Source: Streptomyces sp. NBC_01381
GTDB lineage: Bacteria; Actinomycetota; Actinomycetes; Streptomycetales; Streptomycetaceae
Direction of reading: 5' to 3'
DNA length: 64,000 nt
Assembly (NCBI RefSeq): GCF_026340305.1
Contig: NZ_JAPEPI010000002.1
Location: 1,984,001-2,048,000 of the forward strand
The position numbers and the translations under genes are program-made. The notes under the pieces are model-generated. The model worked only from the letters and a program-made list of their open reading frames with translations, was not told the DNA's origin and did no database searches. Below, in pieces: positions 1 through 9,613 of the stretch. Every line of letters begins with the position of its first letter. Position 1 is the stretch's first letter.

Positions 1-561
1 CTGGTCCTCACCGGCGTGCTCAGCGCGATCCTGATCGTCATGCTCAGCAAGCCGGGCATGCTGCAGCTGGGCGGCCTGTTCACCGCTGCGGCGCTCGCGG
101 GCGTGTGCGGCGGCCTCATCGTTCAGTCCTGGCTCGGCATCGTGGACGGCAACTGGGCGGTCAACGCTTCGGTGATGGGCCTGACCGTGCTCGCCATCTC
201 GGTGATGTCGGCCGGATCCGCCGCACTGATCGGCCGGGCCGGCATGGTGTGCGTCTCGCTGCTCATGGTGTTCCTGGGCAACCCCTTCGCCGGCGTCTCG
301 TCGGCCCCGGAGATGCTGCCCGAACCGGCGGGCTGGATCGGGCAGATGCTGCCCCCGGGCGCGGGCGGAAACCTGCTGCGAGGCACTGCCTTCTTCGACG
401 GCGCGGCCAGTGCCGCACCGCTGACCGTGCTGCTCGTGTGGGCCGGGCTCGGCGTGACGGGAGTCCTGTTCGGCATCCGACGGTCCGGCGCGGAGCCGGT
501 GGGTGACGACGAGCCCACACCTGCGCGGGACATCGAGTTCTCAGGCGGGTCGGCCGGCTGA
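1..561 (+). CDS. Membrane transport permease, C-terminal part (cut by window edge)
   Basis: The frame is open at base 1, so only the last 186 codons are present; the GTG at 16 is internal to the frame and need not be the start. Four to five hydrophobic segments are visible, with a stretch rich in Gly and Pro (LPPGAGGNLLRGTAFFDGA) between the last two, followed by a short charged cytoplasmic tail. This resembles the C-terminal half of Streptomyces ABC-2/YhgE-like membrane proteins. It converges on the TetR gene, which could regulate it, but that is inference. The substrate is unknown. Confidence 0.6.
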   Translation: MVLTGVLSAILIVMLSKPGMLQLGGLFTAAALAGVCGGLIVQSWLGIVDGNWAVNASVMGLTVLAISVMSAGSAALIGRAGMVCVSLLMVFLGNPFAGVSSAPEMLPEPAGWIGQMLPPGAGGNLLRGTAFFDGAASAAPLTVLLVWAGLGVTGVLFGIRRSGAEPVGDDEPTPARDIEFSGGSAG

Positions 562-627
562 CGCCTGGGGGTCGACCCCACCGGTCCGTTCTGCGGAGAC
601 CTCGTCTCCCCCTTCCCCCGCGGTCCT

Positions 628-1260
628 TCAGGAGTGCGGCATCGAAGCGGCACCGGGGTCAGCTCTGACGGTGTTTCCGATGAACATGTGCAGGCTGCTC
701 CGGAAGGCCTCGGGGTCGGGGTCGTCGAGAAGCGCCATCTGGATCACATAGCCGTGCAGAGCGCCGATCAGTACGCGCGCGACGCCGTCGGCGGAGACAT
801 CGCTCGGCAGCAGCCCGCGCTCCTGATGCTGGACGACGGCACGGCTCACGAGTTGACGCACGCCGTGGAAGGTCGTGTTGAAGAACGCGGCGAGTTCGGG
901 GGTGCGCACCCCTTCGCCCCACACGGTCAGGATGAGCCGGGCGATGTCCTGCGTGTCCGAAAGGCGGCGGATGACGCCGAGCATCTCGTCGAGCGCCTCA
1001 TCCAGTGGACGGGCGGTCTCACCCCCCAGCGCCGCATCGAAGGCGCTGGTCAGCTCGCCGAGCGCGTCGGTGGCGATCGCCATGATGATGTCGTCCTTGC
1101 CCTGGAAGTAGCGGTAGACGGCACCGGCGGACAGGTCGGCCTCGCGCAGGATGTCCTGCATCGAGGTGGCGTGAAAGCCGTTGCTGATGAAGCAGCGGCG
1201 GGCCGCGTCGAGGATCTGGCGACGGCGGGCGTCGAGGTGTGACTGGGATACGCGGGGCAT
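628..1260 (-). CDS. TetR-family transcriptional regulator
   Basis: This 210-aa protein has a TetR N-terminal helix-turn-helix at about residues 12-58 (ILDAARRCFISNGFHATSM, then LSAGAVYRYFQGKDDII), followed by an all-helical ligand-binding domain. Length is normal for the family. The ATG lies directly at the edge of a geneless interval that holds an imperfect inverted repeat 20-60 bp upstream (see 1281-1320), a sensible place for autoregulation. The neighbouring membrane protein is the obvious candidate target. The ligand cannot be inferred. Confidence 0.9.
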   Translation of the reverse strand: MPRVSQSHLDARRRQILDAARRCFISNGFHATSMQDILREADLSAGAVYRYFQGKDDIIMAIATDALGELTSAFDAALGGETARPLDEALDEMLGVIRRLSDTQDIARLILTVWGEGVRTPELAAFFNTTFHGVRQLVSRAVVQHQERGLLPSDVSADGVARVLIGALHGYVIQMALLDDPDPEAFRSSLHMFIGNTVRADPGAASMPHS

Positions 1261-1280
1261 GCCCGGATTGTAGAACGGAT

Positions 1281-1320
1281 ACTCGTTTCACTGCCTGCCT
1301 CGGACAAAATAAAACGAGCA
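1281..1320. promoter_or_regulatory. Inverted repeat upstream of tetR gene, candidate operator
   Basis: CTCGTTT at 1282-1288 faces AAACGAG at 1312-1318, and the match continues by two more bases past one mismatch on the outer sides. The interval between is AT-rich for this genome. TetR proteins commonly bind such repeats over their own promoter. The arms are 23 bp apart, wider than many TetR operators, so this could also be two half-sites. Confidence 0.45.
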
Positions 1321-2196
1321 TTCAGCTTGTTGTCTGGCGGCTCGCCGCTACCGTCGCGAGCGGATCACCAAAGTGCCTATGGCCGCGCACTTACACCCAC
1401 GGCGGGCGGCTGCTCACAGTCAGTGACCACCGCATCGAACTGGCCGAATGATTCCGCGTCCGGAAGACCGTCACCGGGACGCCTGTTCACCATCGGCAGG
1501 CCTCAACTTGCCTATCTCGCAAGCAAGTTGACGCCGCCCGAACCGGGCGCGCTCGTGGTGAGCGGTTGTGGGTTCCGTCGTCGGACCGACGGCTGGTCCG
1601 GCTCCTGTTCAACTGTCCGCCCGCACGCCAGGGGGCCGCCCGCTTCCGCTCAGGGCTGCGGGCGGCAGGTTTGGTCACGGATGGCGACGCTCGCCTGCCG
1701 CATGGCCGAAACCTGCATCCGCGTAACCGGACAATCTTGGGATTCTCTGGTCACGCGCCTCTCCAGGCACTTAAGTACCTCTCAGGCACTCGGCCCACAC
1801 CGCTGTCCTTTGCACGACCGTGCCACCCCGTCCCAACTGTCCCGAGGGTCCTTCTGCCTATGCCCGCCAGTGCACACCGCTCGTTGTCGTGCTCACACCA
1901 CCCGGCGAGCCTCAGCGCTTACGGCAGCGGCCGGCAGGTGGCCCGCCGCAGAGCATGCCCTGCGCAGCCGGGCCGCGCGCCGCACCACCGGGTCGCGTCC
2001 GAGGGCACCGTCGACCTGGGGCCCGTCGGGCGCGCCACCAGGTCTCGGCAGCGCCGTCCGGACCGGCCGGTCGCCGCGTGAAGGCGCCCAGACCGCCCAG
2101 ACGCCGCACGCAGACCCGCCTCCCCGCGGCCCCAGCGGCTCCAGCCGGCGGCCCCCTGCGGTCCGCCCTGTGTCCGGCCGGCCGGGGGAGGCGCTG
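1321..2196. other. Geneless interval of about 0.9 kb
   Basis: A plus-strand frame is open from 1327 into the next gene, but its first 290 codons are Arg/Pro/Ser-rich with no recognisable domain, while a strong ribosome site and normal-looking protein begin at 2197. I see no supported gene here. The only notable element is the perfect inverted repeat at 1503-1531. Confidence 0.55.
1503..1531. promoter_or_regulatory. Perfect 9-bp inverted repeat, MarR-box-like
   Basis: TCAACTTGC (1503-1511) and GCAAGTTGA (1523-1531) are perfect complements around an 11-nt spacer. The ACTTGC...GCAAGT core is the kind of palindrome bound by MarR-family repressors. No MarR gene is adjacent, so either the gene it served has been lost or a distant regulator uses it. 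Function is inferred from shape only. Confidence 0.35.
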
Positions 2197-3231
2197 ATGG
2201 AGAGTTCGAACCCCGCCGGCCGGGCGAACCCGGTCGGCCGAGACACAGACCTCTATGCGGCAGTGCAGGACATTCAGGCGGGTTACTGGATGCAGATGCG
2301 GCAGGTCCTTGCCCGCACGGGCAACTGGCCGCAGTGGACATCCCGTACGCAAGTGCTTGGGGTTGTCGCAGCTCAGGCCAACGTCGTGGAGTTATGGCTG
2401 AAAGAGGAACCGGAGAGCGTCGCCGCCCGGGTGATGTACGCCAGAGTCGCCACCGAACGGGTGCTGCAGGCCCACCGAAGGAACTGGGCGCGTGACTACC
2501 GGCGGGCAGGGGACCTGGAGAAACTGGTGGCCCGGGCCCGGGAGGCGTGCCGCAAGGCGGGCGACGGGAATCCCGACGACTCGGTGCCCTGGATCTGTCG
2601 CCTGGCCCTGGCCGAAACGGACGTGACGGGACGCTACCCGGAGCATCACGTGGCTCCGCCTCCCCATGAGTATCTGCTGCCTGGCGGGCCATGGGGCCTG
2701 CTGGGGGAGGTGCACCGACGGGATCCGTTCAACCGCGAGGCATGGCATCGCATGTCCCAGGCGCTCCAGGCCCGCCCGGGTCCTGCGGGCCGCCAGGCCG
2801 TCGCGACGGATTTCGCCCGCTGGTCGGTCTCCTTCGCGCCGCCCGACTCGCCACTGCTTCTGCTGCCGCTCTACGCCCGTGTGCAGGAACACCGGGAGCG
2901 ACGGGACAGGGGCGCCGAGGTCATGCTGAACCTCCTGTGGACCAGGGAGGACACCACCCGGGCCGTCACGCAGGCATTCGAGGGCTGGTTCCAGAAAAGC
3001 GATCCGGCCACCAGTTCCCAGCTGGATCTCAACTACCTCGCATACGCCCTGGCGAGGGGCGGCTTCGCCCAGTGGGCCACCGAAGTCTTCGACGCCATCG
3101 GCGACTTCGCCACTCCCGCCCCGTGGCAGTACGACGCCCGGTACCCCGAGGACCAGTGGCGGAAGGCATTCGAGGAGGACCGCGTCGCCTGCCTGAGGTC
3201 CCACCCGCGGCATACGGGAGAACACCCATGA
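2197..3231 (+). CDS. Conserved hypothetical protein, first gene of a permease operon
   Basis: I do not recognise a named domain in this 344-aa protein. The start ATG at 2197 is chosen because GGGGGAG ends 6 nt upstream and the composition changes abruptly there. The protein is soluble and rich in Trp, Arg and Ala, with helical segments around VMYARVATERVLQAHRRNW and LARAREACRKAG that could be tetratricopeptide-like. It ends 49 bp before the APC permease and 1.6 kb before an acetyltransferase on the same strand, so the three probably form one transcript. Confidence 0.65.
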   Translation: MESSNPAGRANPVGRDTDLYAAVQDIQAGYWMQMRQVLARTGNWPQWTSRTQVLGVVAAQANVVELWLKEEPESVAARVMYARVATERVLQAHRRNWARDYRRAGDLEKLVARAREACRKAGDGNPDDSVPWICRLALAETDVTGRYPEHHVAPPPHEYLLPGGPWGLLGEVHRRDPFNREAWHRMSQALQARPGPAGRQAVATDFARWSVSFAPPDSPLLLLPLYARVQEHRERRDRGAEVMLNLLWTREDTTRAVTQAFEGWFQKSDPATSSQLDLNYLAYALARGGFAQWATEVFDAIGDFATPAPWQYDARYPEDQWRKAFEEDRVACLRSHPRHTGEHP

Positions 3232-3280
3232 CACCACCCCGCTTGCACCCCCTGTTTCAGCCATCCTGTGCGGAGAACCC

Positions 3281-4807
3281 ATGACTTCGGTAAGAACACC
3301 GCGACAGCAGCCGAACCCGGTCGATGACGACGGGGAGGACGCGCGCATCCTCCAGTCGCTGGGCTACACCCAGCAACTGCACCGCCGGATGGGAGCGTTC
3401 GGCAATTTCTCGGCCTCCCTGTCGGTCATCTCGATCATGTCGGGGACCTTGCTGCTGTTCGGCTACGGCCTGAACTCGGGAGGCCCCGCGGTGATCACGT
3501 GGGGGTGGCTCGCCGTCGGGCCGCTGGTGTTGTGCCTGGCCGCGGCCCTGGCGGAGATCACATCGCGCTACCCCACCAGCGGCGGCCTGTACTACATGGC
3601 CCGCCAGCTCGGAGGCGAGCGGTGGAGCTGGTACACCGGCTGGCTCAACCTCCTGGGCCTGCTCGGCGGAATCGCCGCCCAGGACTACGGCATAGCGACG
3701 TTCACCGCCGCGTGGATGAACCTGCAGTTCGGTTACACGCCGACCCCGGAATCCCTGCTGCTTCTGTACGGGATCATCCTCGCGCTGCACGCGGTCCTGA
3801 ACCTCTTCGGCACCCGGCTGATGAACATCCTGACGTCCGTGAGCGCGTGGTGGCACCTGGCGGGGGCCGTCGTCATCGTCGGCGCCCTGGCGTTCGTGCC
3901 CTCCGACCACCAGTCGGCCGGCTTCGTCTTCACCGAGTTCACCAACAACACGGGCTGGAGTGCCCCGGTCTACGTGATCCTCCTTGGCATGCTGCTGCCG
4001 GTCTTCGCCCTGGCCGGCTACGACACCTCGGCCCACCTGAGCGAGGAGACCAACCACGCCTCCGTCGCCGCGGCCCGCGGAGTCTTCCGCTCGGTGGCGG
4101 TGTCCTGGATCGCCGGCGGCATCCTGCTGCTCACACTGCTGTTCGCCATCCAGGACTACACCACGACCCTGTCAGGACCGACCGGCGTACCAGTGGCACA
4201 GATCCTTCTGGACGCGCTGGGCGAGGCGGCGGCCAAGGCCCTGCTGCTAGTGATCATCGTGGCCCAGTTCCTGTGCGGCTACACCGTGACCGCAAGCGCC
4301 AGCCGGATGATCTACGCCTTCGCCCGGGACGGTGCCCTGCCCGGATCGGGGCGCTGGAAGAAGGTCAGCCGCCGCACCGCCATCCCCGCCAACGCGGTCT
4401 GGCTCGCGGTCGCCGTGGCTTTCGTGCTCGCGCTGCCGTCCTTGTATTCCACAGCGGCGTTCTCGGCGGTGACCGCCATCTCGGTCGTGGGATTCACCTC
4501 GGCGTACGCCATCCCGGTGCTGCTGCGACTGCTCCACAGCGACCGATTCACCCCGGGGCCCTGGAACTTGGGCCGCTGGAGCCGGCCGATCGGCTGGGTG
4601 GCGGTGGTGTGGGCGGCCGCGGTCACGGTGCTGTTCCTGCTCCCGCAGAGCAGCCCGATCACCGCCAAGACCTTCAACTACACCCCCGTCGCCGTAGTGG
4701 TGGCCTTCCTCATAGCCGCCCTGTGGCGGCGCTTCGGACGCGACTCGTACCACGTGCCCCGCTCCAGTTCCTCCACCGAGGACAAACAGTTCGAAGGCAT
4801 CATCTGA
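3281..4807 (+). CDS. APC-superfamily amino acid/GABA/choline-type permease
   Basis: The 508-aa protein has about 12 hydrophobic segments. The N-terminal motif LHRRMGAFGNFSASLSVIS followed by SRYPTSGGLYYMARQLGG and, later, LAGYDTSAHLSEET is characteristic of the ACT branch of the APC superfamily (GABA, choline and amino acid permeases such as fungal UGA4 and HNM1). It would import an amino acid or related amine across the cytoplasmic membrane. The GNAT gene 22 bp downstream suggests the imported compound may be acetylated, which is inference. Confidence 0.85.
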   Translation: MTSVRTPRQQPNPVDDDGEDARILQSLGYTQQLHRRMGAFGNFSASLSVISIMSGTLLLFGYGLNSGGPAVITWGWLAVGPLVLCLAAALAEITSRYPTSGGLYYMARQLGGERWSWYTGWLNLLGLLGGIAAQDYGIATFTAAWMNLQFGYTPTPESLLLLYGIILALHAVLNLFGTRLMNILTSVSAWWHLAGAVVIVGALAFVPSDHQSAGFVFTEFTNNTGWSAPVYVILLGMLLPVFALAGYDTSAHLSEETNHASVAAARGVFRSVAVSWIAGGILLLTLLFAIQDYTTTLSGPTGVPVAQILLDALGEAAAKALLLVIIVAQFLCGYTVTASASRMIYAFARDGALPGSGRWKKVSRRTAIPANAVWLAVAVAFVLALPSLYSTAAFSAVTAISVVGFTSAYAIPVLLRLLHSDRFTPGPWNLGRWSRPIGWVAVVWAAAVTVLFLLPQSSPITAKTFNYTPVAVVVAFLIAALWRRFGRDSYHVPRSSSSTEDKQFEGII

Positions 4808-4829
4808 TGACGGCGACACCGCGTGCCGC

Positions 4830-5663
4830 ATGCCCAGTTCCTCAACAACCCATGGGAGTACGGTGACCGGCCTCACGGAGTCCATCGAATCGGCACAGCA
4901 GCTCACCGTCGCCTGGCGTGCCCTGGTGCTCGACCGCGACGCGGACGCGGATGTGCGCGACCTCCCCGGCATCGCCGTCCGCTGGGCCGACTGCCAGTTC
5001 TCGTTCTACAACTGCATCACTCTGACCGACGCAGGAGCAGGAGCCGATCTCGTCGCACAACGCCTGAGCCAGGCGGCGGACATCATGCGCGCGAAGAAGC
5101 ACCCGGGCTTCCTGTGGCTCTTCGAGGACCTCCTCGACGACGAGGCGCGCACCGCGCTGCCCAAGGCGGCCGAGCAGGCCGGCCTGCAGTACGCCTTCCC
5201 CGGCACGGGAATGGCCGGAGACCTGCTGCCCATCCCCGACCCGGTCCACCCCGACCTGACGTTCGTGCGGGTGCGCACCGACGAGCACTTGCGGGCCTAC
5301 GCGGACCTCCAAGCACACGCCTACGGGTTCCCCTTGGAGGAAGGCCGCGACGGCCTGGTCGGATCCGCGCACTGGAAGAGCGAGATGTACGCCTACCTGG
5401 CCATGCGAGGCGACGTTCCGGTGGCATGCGCCGCGACGGTCGAAGCGCAAGGCCGCCTCTTCGTCGCCTATGTCGCCACCGATCCGCAGTGGCAGCGCAG
5501 GGGCTATGGCGAGGCGGTCACGCGCAAGGCACTGCACGAGGGCGCCCGAGCCACCGGCCTGACCCGCGCCACTTTGCACGCGACCGTCGCCGGGGCCCCC
5601 GTGTACCCGCGTATCGGTTTCAAGCCGAACTCACCCATCCACTTCTACAACCTGAAGGAGTGA
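4830..5663 (+). CDS. GNAT-family N-acetyltransferase
   Basis: The acetyl-CoA signature is in the C-terminal third: VAYVATDPQWQRRGYGEAV gives the Q/R-x-x-G-x-G/A loop (QRRGYG), followed by ATLHATVAGAPVYPRIGF, the usual GNAT beta5 region. The first 110 residues have no clear domain and may form a second GNAT-like fold. The ATG at 4830 lacks a good ribosome site; GTG at 4863 follows GGGAG closely and would shorten the protein by 11 residues. It is the last gene of the permease operon. Confidence 0.8.
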   Translation: MPSSSTTHGSTVTGLTESIESAQQLTVAWRALVLDRDADADVRDLPGIAVRWADCQFSFYNCITLTDAGAGADLVAQRLSQAADIMRAKKHPGFLWLFEDLLDDEARTALPKAAEQAGLQYAFPGTGMAGDLLPIPDPVHPDLTFVRVRTDEHLRAYADLQAHAYGFPLEEGRDGLVGSAHWKSEMYAYLAMRGDVPVACAATVEAQGRLFVAYVATDPQWQRRGYGEAVTRKALHEGARATGLTRATLHATVAGAPVYPRIGFKPNSPIHFYNLKE

Positions 5664-5784
5664 GCCGAGGAGGCCGGCCCACGTTGGACGAGGCCTGGAC
5701 GAGCAGGATCGCGAGGTGGAGGCGAAGAGGATGGCTTCCGACTTGGCGATTGTGCACCCTGCCTTTCCGCCCGCGGACGGTCCT

Positions 5785-7897
5785 ATGATCGCTACTCCGC
5801 GTACGAGGGGGGCTGGGCATGGCGGCAGGAGCGGGAGCTGCGAGAACAGTGGCAGGCCGCTCGTCGGCAGGCGCGTCAATGGGAAGCGGCGAGCGAGGGC
5901 GAACGCCGGGTGGCTGCCCAGCTGTTGGTGCTCACGGAGCGCGGGTGGCGGCTGCTCGTGGACCGGCGATGGCCGGGGACGCGTACTGCCAATGTGGACA
6001 TGCTGCTGGTGGGCCCCGGCGGTGTTTTCGTCATCGACGTCAAGAACTGGCGGTCTGCACCCGAGACTTCGGGCGGCAAGCTCTGCGCCGGAGGCGAGCC
6101 GCGCGACGAGCACGCGGCGAAGCTGGTGGCGGTGACGAAGGCCGCTGAGGGAGCGGTTGCGTCTCTCGGCCTGTCGCCGGTGGCAGTTCAGCCGCTCATG
6201 GTCTTCGCGGGCCGGCGGGTCGACGCCGAGCTCGGCAGGATCCGGCTTCTGGGCGAGCACGAAGTCGGCCCCGCGCTTCTGGCGGAGCGCGGCAGGCTGC
6301 GTACGGAATCGGTCCGCGCGATCGCCGACCATCTGGAGCGTGTCTTCCCCGACTACGAGGGATCGCGGGTCGGGCAGCAGGCGCAGTCCGTCCCGGCACA
6401 TCCCGAACAGGCGGAATCCGACGGCCTCTTCGACCTGTCCGGCCTGCGGGACGCGGCCCTGGAGGAGGCGTTACGGGCCCCCATCGAGCAGTGGATGACG
6501 TTCCTCCACCCCGACCAGGTCGCGCTGGTTCGCCGCAACTGGTCGGGCCCGGCACGCATCAGCGGTCCGGCGGGAACGGGGAAGACGGTGGTCGGCCTGC
6601 ACCGCGCGGCGCACCTCGCCCGACGCACGAGCGGCCGGATCCTGTACGTGACGTTCGCCAACAATCTCCCACGGGTGCAGAGCACCTTCCTCAAGACCAT
6701 GTCCCCGGCCGTCGCGGACCGGGTGGACTTCCGCAGCCTGCACTCCTGGGCGCACGAGTTCCTGCAGGAACGCGGAGTTCAGGTCCGACTGCACGCCGAC
6801 AAGGCCGAGACCGCCTTCAGCCTCGCCTGGAAGCGCGTCGGCCGTGACAGTCGGCTTGCCGAGATAGACCCCGCCCCGCCCTACTGGCGCGACGAGATCG
6901 CCTACGTCATCAAGGGCCGCGGCATCACCACCTACGAGGACTACGCGGCCGTGCCCCGGCGCCGCCGTAGGACGATGCTGCGTCAGCCGCATCGCCAGGC
7001 GGTGTGGGCGCTGTACGAGGAGTACGAGTCCCTGCGCGTCGAGCGCGGCGTGCACGACTTCAATGACGTCCTGTCCCTCGCTCTGGCGGAGGCGAAGCGG
7101 CGCACGGACGGGCCGCGTTATGCGGCGGTGATCGTGGACGAGGTCCAGGACCTCACCCTCGTCGGGGTGAGGTCCAGGACCTCACCCTCGTCGGGGTACG
7201 CCTCCTGCACGCCTTGGTCGGCGACGCCCCCAACGGGCTGTTGCTGGTCGGCGACGGCCAACAGGCCGTCTACCCGGGCGGGTTCCGCCTCGCCGACGCA
7301 GGCATCGACATCCGCGGTGACCGCGGACAAGTGCTGCGCACCAACTACCGCAACAGCAAGCAGATCCTCGACACGGCACTCGCGGTCGTCGCCGACGATT
7401 CCTTCGACGACATCGACGGCCTGCGCACACCCGGCCGCCGGGACGTCGACCTGACGTACCACGACGGGCAGGTGGTCCGCGTCACGAAGCCGACGGCGGC
7501 CGAACACGACCAGACGCTTCTGGACGCCTTGCGAGCCCTGCCCGACGGAGCGCGCGCCGACGCCGCCGTACTGTGCCCGTCCACGCGAGCCATCGGCCAC
7601 TACCAGCGGCTGCTCACCCAGGCGGAGATCCCGGTGTGCTTGCTGGAGCACTACGACGGACGCCCCGTCGACGCGGTCAAGCTGGGGACGTATCGCAGGG
7701 CCAAGGGCCTGGAGTTCAAGTGCGTGTACCTGCCGCAGCACGATGCCGCCCTGCCGAACGGGACACCGCCCGGCGGTCCGGGCGCCCCAGAGGCATCCGA
7801 AACAGCACGCGAACGCGAAGAGCTGTTGTGCAGCCAGCTGTTCGTGGCAATGACCAGGGCCAGGGACGTGTTGTGGCTGGGAAGCGTGGACCGGTAG
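5785..7897 (+). pseudogene. NERD-domain UvrD-type helicase, disrupted by a 29-bp tandem duplication
   Basis: An N-terminal NERD nuclease-like domain (VDMLLVGPGGVFVIDVKNW) precedes a superfamily-1 helicase with Walker A GPAGTGKTVVGLH, DExx box VDEVQDLT, motif V RRAKGLEFKCVYLP and motif VI FVAMTRARDVL. A perfect 29-bp duplication (7140-7197) just after the DExx box shifts the frame; removing one copy joins the two halves exactly. A second lesion is likely at the start: ATG at 5785 is one base out of frame with coding-like DRYSAYEGGWAW, as if a G had been lost. The first in-frame canonical start is GTG 5910. NERD-helicases are thought to act in DNA processing or defence; this one should be inactive. 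Confidence 0.85.
7140..7197 (+). repeat. Perfect 29-bp tandem direct duplication inside helicase gene
   Basis: Bases 7140-7168 and 7169-7197 are identical. The unit encodes EVQDLTLVG of the helicase DExx motif. Because 29 is not a multiple of three, the copy shifts the frame. The absence of any divergence suggests a recent event or an assembly artefact. Confidence 0.95.
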
Positions 7898-8517
7898 CCG
7901 CACGTTGCGTACGTCCTCTGGGGAGATCCGGAACCCCAGCGCCTTTGTAGAAGGCGGAGCATGTAGCCACCTGGGCACCGGCGGGAGCGGGGCGCCGTGC
8001 TCGGGCGACAAGGGCGGAACGGCCGACGGCGGTTCACCGCCAATTGGCCTGGCTTGCGATGGCCATGGAGCTGTACGGGAGCCGGGGGCCCGGATTCCGA
8101 GCCCCCGACTGGTGGAGATCAGCGGGTCAACGCCCGCATCATTCCTGTCGTCTGCTTACCCACTTCGAGGGCGTACTGGCGAGCTGGCGGGATGATGATG
8201 CCCGCCGGCCAGATCAGCCCGATGACGGTGATGAGCACAGTCATCGGCACCATGAGCATGAGCTGTACCCACGCACTGGCAGGGAGCGTCACCGGCGCCT
8301 CCGACGGCTGACTTCCGGTGACATTCCGTCTTGCCGTACACACCTTGGGTGCCTTCACGTCAGTGCCAAGCGAACCTTCCCTCATCGGCTGAAGGTGGAG
8401 ACGGCTCCCGCGCCATCGGAGTCCGCGTTCCTACCGGCGCCCGTTGGTGCTCGTCGCGGACCGTGGGCCGCGCCGCGACCTGTGCACGCCGCAGGGGGAT
8501 ACGGCTGAGGGGGTCAA
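7898..8517. other. Interval without a convincing gene
   Basis: On the minus strand a frame (8119-8385) encodes one strongly hydrophobic segment (MLMVPMTVLITVIGLIWPAG) but has no good start or ribosome site. It may be the remnant of a small membrane protein. Nothing else here is supported, and the interval looks like decayed accessory DNA. Confidence 0.4.
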
Positions 8518-9222
8518 CTACGGGGCCGTCGCCGTTGTCCTACCTGATGACGGCATCCTCACAGCCCGGCCAGGCAAGCTTGACTCCGATGCGCGCGCAC
8601 AATGCGAGCCATCGCGACTCGGTGGGCTCATCAAGACACCCCGGCTGTTGAACCAGGCGACGTCGAACTCGGGCTCGTTCTCTTCCACGAGTGGTGAACG
8701 GACCGCCATGCCACGCTTCTCGGCAGCAGTGGCTAGATCGTTCTGGAGTTTCCGGTGCGACTTGAGGTTTCGTTCGGCGAGGTGAGGATCGGGGTGGCTC
8801 GGCGGTGATATCGACAGCGCGACTGTCTCGCTCGCAGGGCGGTACTGACAGCCGATCGGGAGACGGGGTGACCGGAGCCTGCTCCCAACGGGTTCCCCCT
8901 CTGCTTCTTGTCGGACGAAGGACGCGGTGAAAGCTTCCCATTGTGGAGTGTTGAGGGGGTGCGGGTTGCCGGCTCGGAGAAAGGTGAGCGGCGGTTTGCC
9001 CGCGAACCGAGAATCTGCGGTGAACTGACTCCGTGGAATTGGCTCGTCGAGCCACTCATCCACGATCAGTGGGACGTACCAGCGAGGACCGGGATCTTCA
9101 CGCCAGTACTCGATGTCCGCTGAGAGCTCTTGCGTTGGCGGCCCCGTGATACGCCCTCGTGCGACGAGGCCTCCCTTGTCGCCGGTCACCCACAAGGCGA
9201 AGTGATCTCCCTTGGCCAGCAT
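8518..9222 (-). pseudogene. Truncated EVE-domain protein with damaged nuclease-like tail
   Basis: Residues after ATG 9222 (MLAKGDHFALWVTG, RITGPP, VPLIVDEWLDEPIPRS and NPHPLNTPQWEAF) follow the pattern of EVE/PUA-like domains, but about 50 N-terminal residues typical of the fold are missing, replaced upstream by a corA tail. The C-terminal part (HRKLQNDLATAAEKRGM, then FDVAWFNSRGVL) resembles the start of a PD-(D/E)XK domain, but the expected catalytic E-x-K strand is absent. EVE domains read modified bases in DNA or RNA and often accompany restriction-type nucleases. The gene appears cut at both ends. Confidence 0.5.
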
Positions 9223-9263
9223 GTTCGAGGCTACGTGGCATGCCCGCGGCCGCCGCCCGCTGG

Positions 9264-9326
9264 CTACAGCCAGTCCCGCCTCTTGAAGATGAAGTACAGA
9301 CTCACGCACACCATGCTCATCAGCAC
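9264..9326 (-). pseudogene. corA 3'-end fragment R1 (21 codons)
   Basis: Read on the minus strand, this encodes VLMSMVCVSLYFIFKRRDWL and a stop, matching the last residues of the intact corA at 38176 (LLMAVVCVSLYFIFKRRDWL). There is no upstream corA sequence. It is the shortest and leftmost of three such fragments and lies 0.29 kb to the left of the SDP locus. Confidence 0.85.
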
Positions 9327-9441
9327 GCGGGGCAGACCGTGCTGCTCCGGTTCGAGAGAGGCCTGCGCCAGTCAGGCGCGCTCCAGTTCCCATTCCCTGG
9401 GTCAGTGCCGTCCGTTCGACAGCCCACGATCGGCAGGTACC

Positions 9442-9461
9442 CACCCCCCAGGCAGGGGGTG
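9442..9461. promoter_or_regulatory. Inverted repeat upstream of sdpC-like gene
   Basis: CACCCCC (9442-9448) and GGGGGTG (9455-9461) are perfect complements around six bases, about 150 bp before the sdpC start. The locus encodes its own NarL-type response regulator, which could bind here. This is placement and symmetry only, without motif evidence. Confidence 0.3.
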
Positions 9462-9613
9462 AACCCCCCTGATCCGCGGACGAGGCGAGAGAGCCGACAT
9501 GATCCCGTTGCCGCCTCTTTGCGGTCTCTTTCTTGAGGCGCCGTACTGCCGCAACCAAGATCAAGTTCTGGTCCCGGCAGCCGCCTGGACCGGAACTTCG
9601 AGGAGGAGACAAC

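Noticed and set aside
1327..2196. A 290-codon N-terminal extension of the gene at 2197
   Set aside because: Composition is Arg/Pro/Ser-rich without domains, and a strong ribosome site lies just before ATG 2197.
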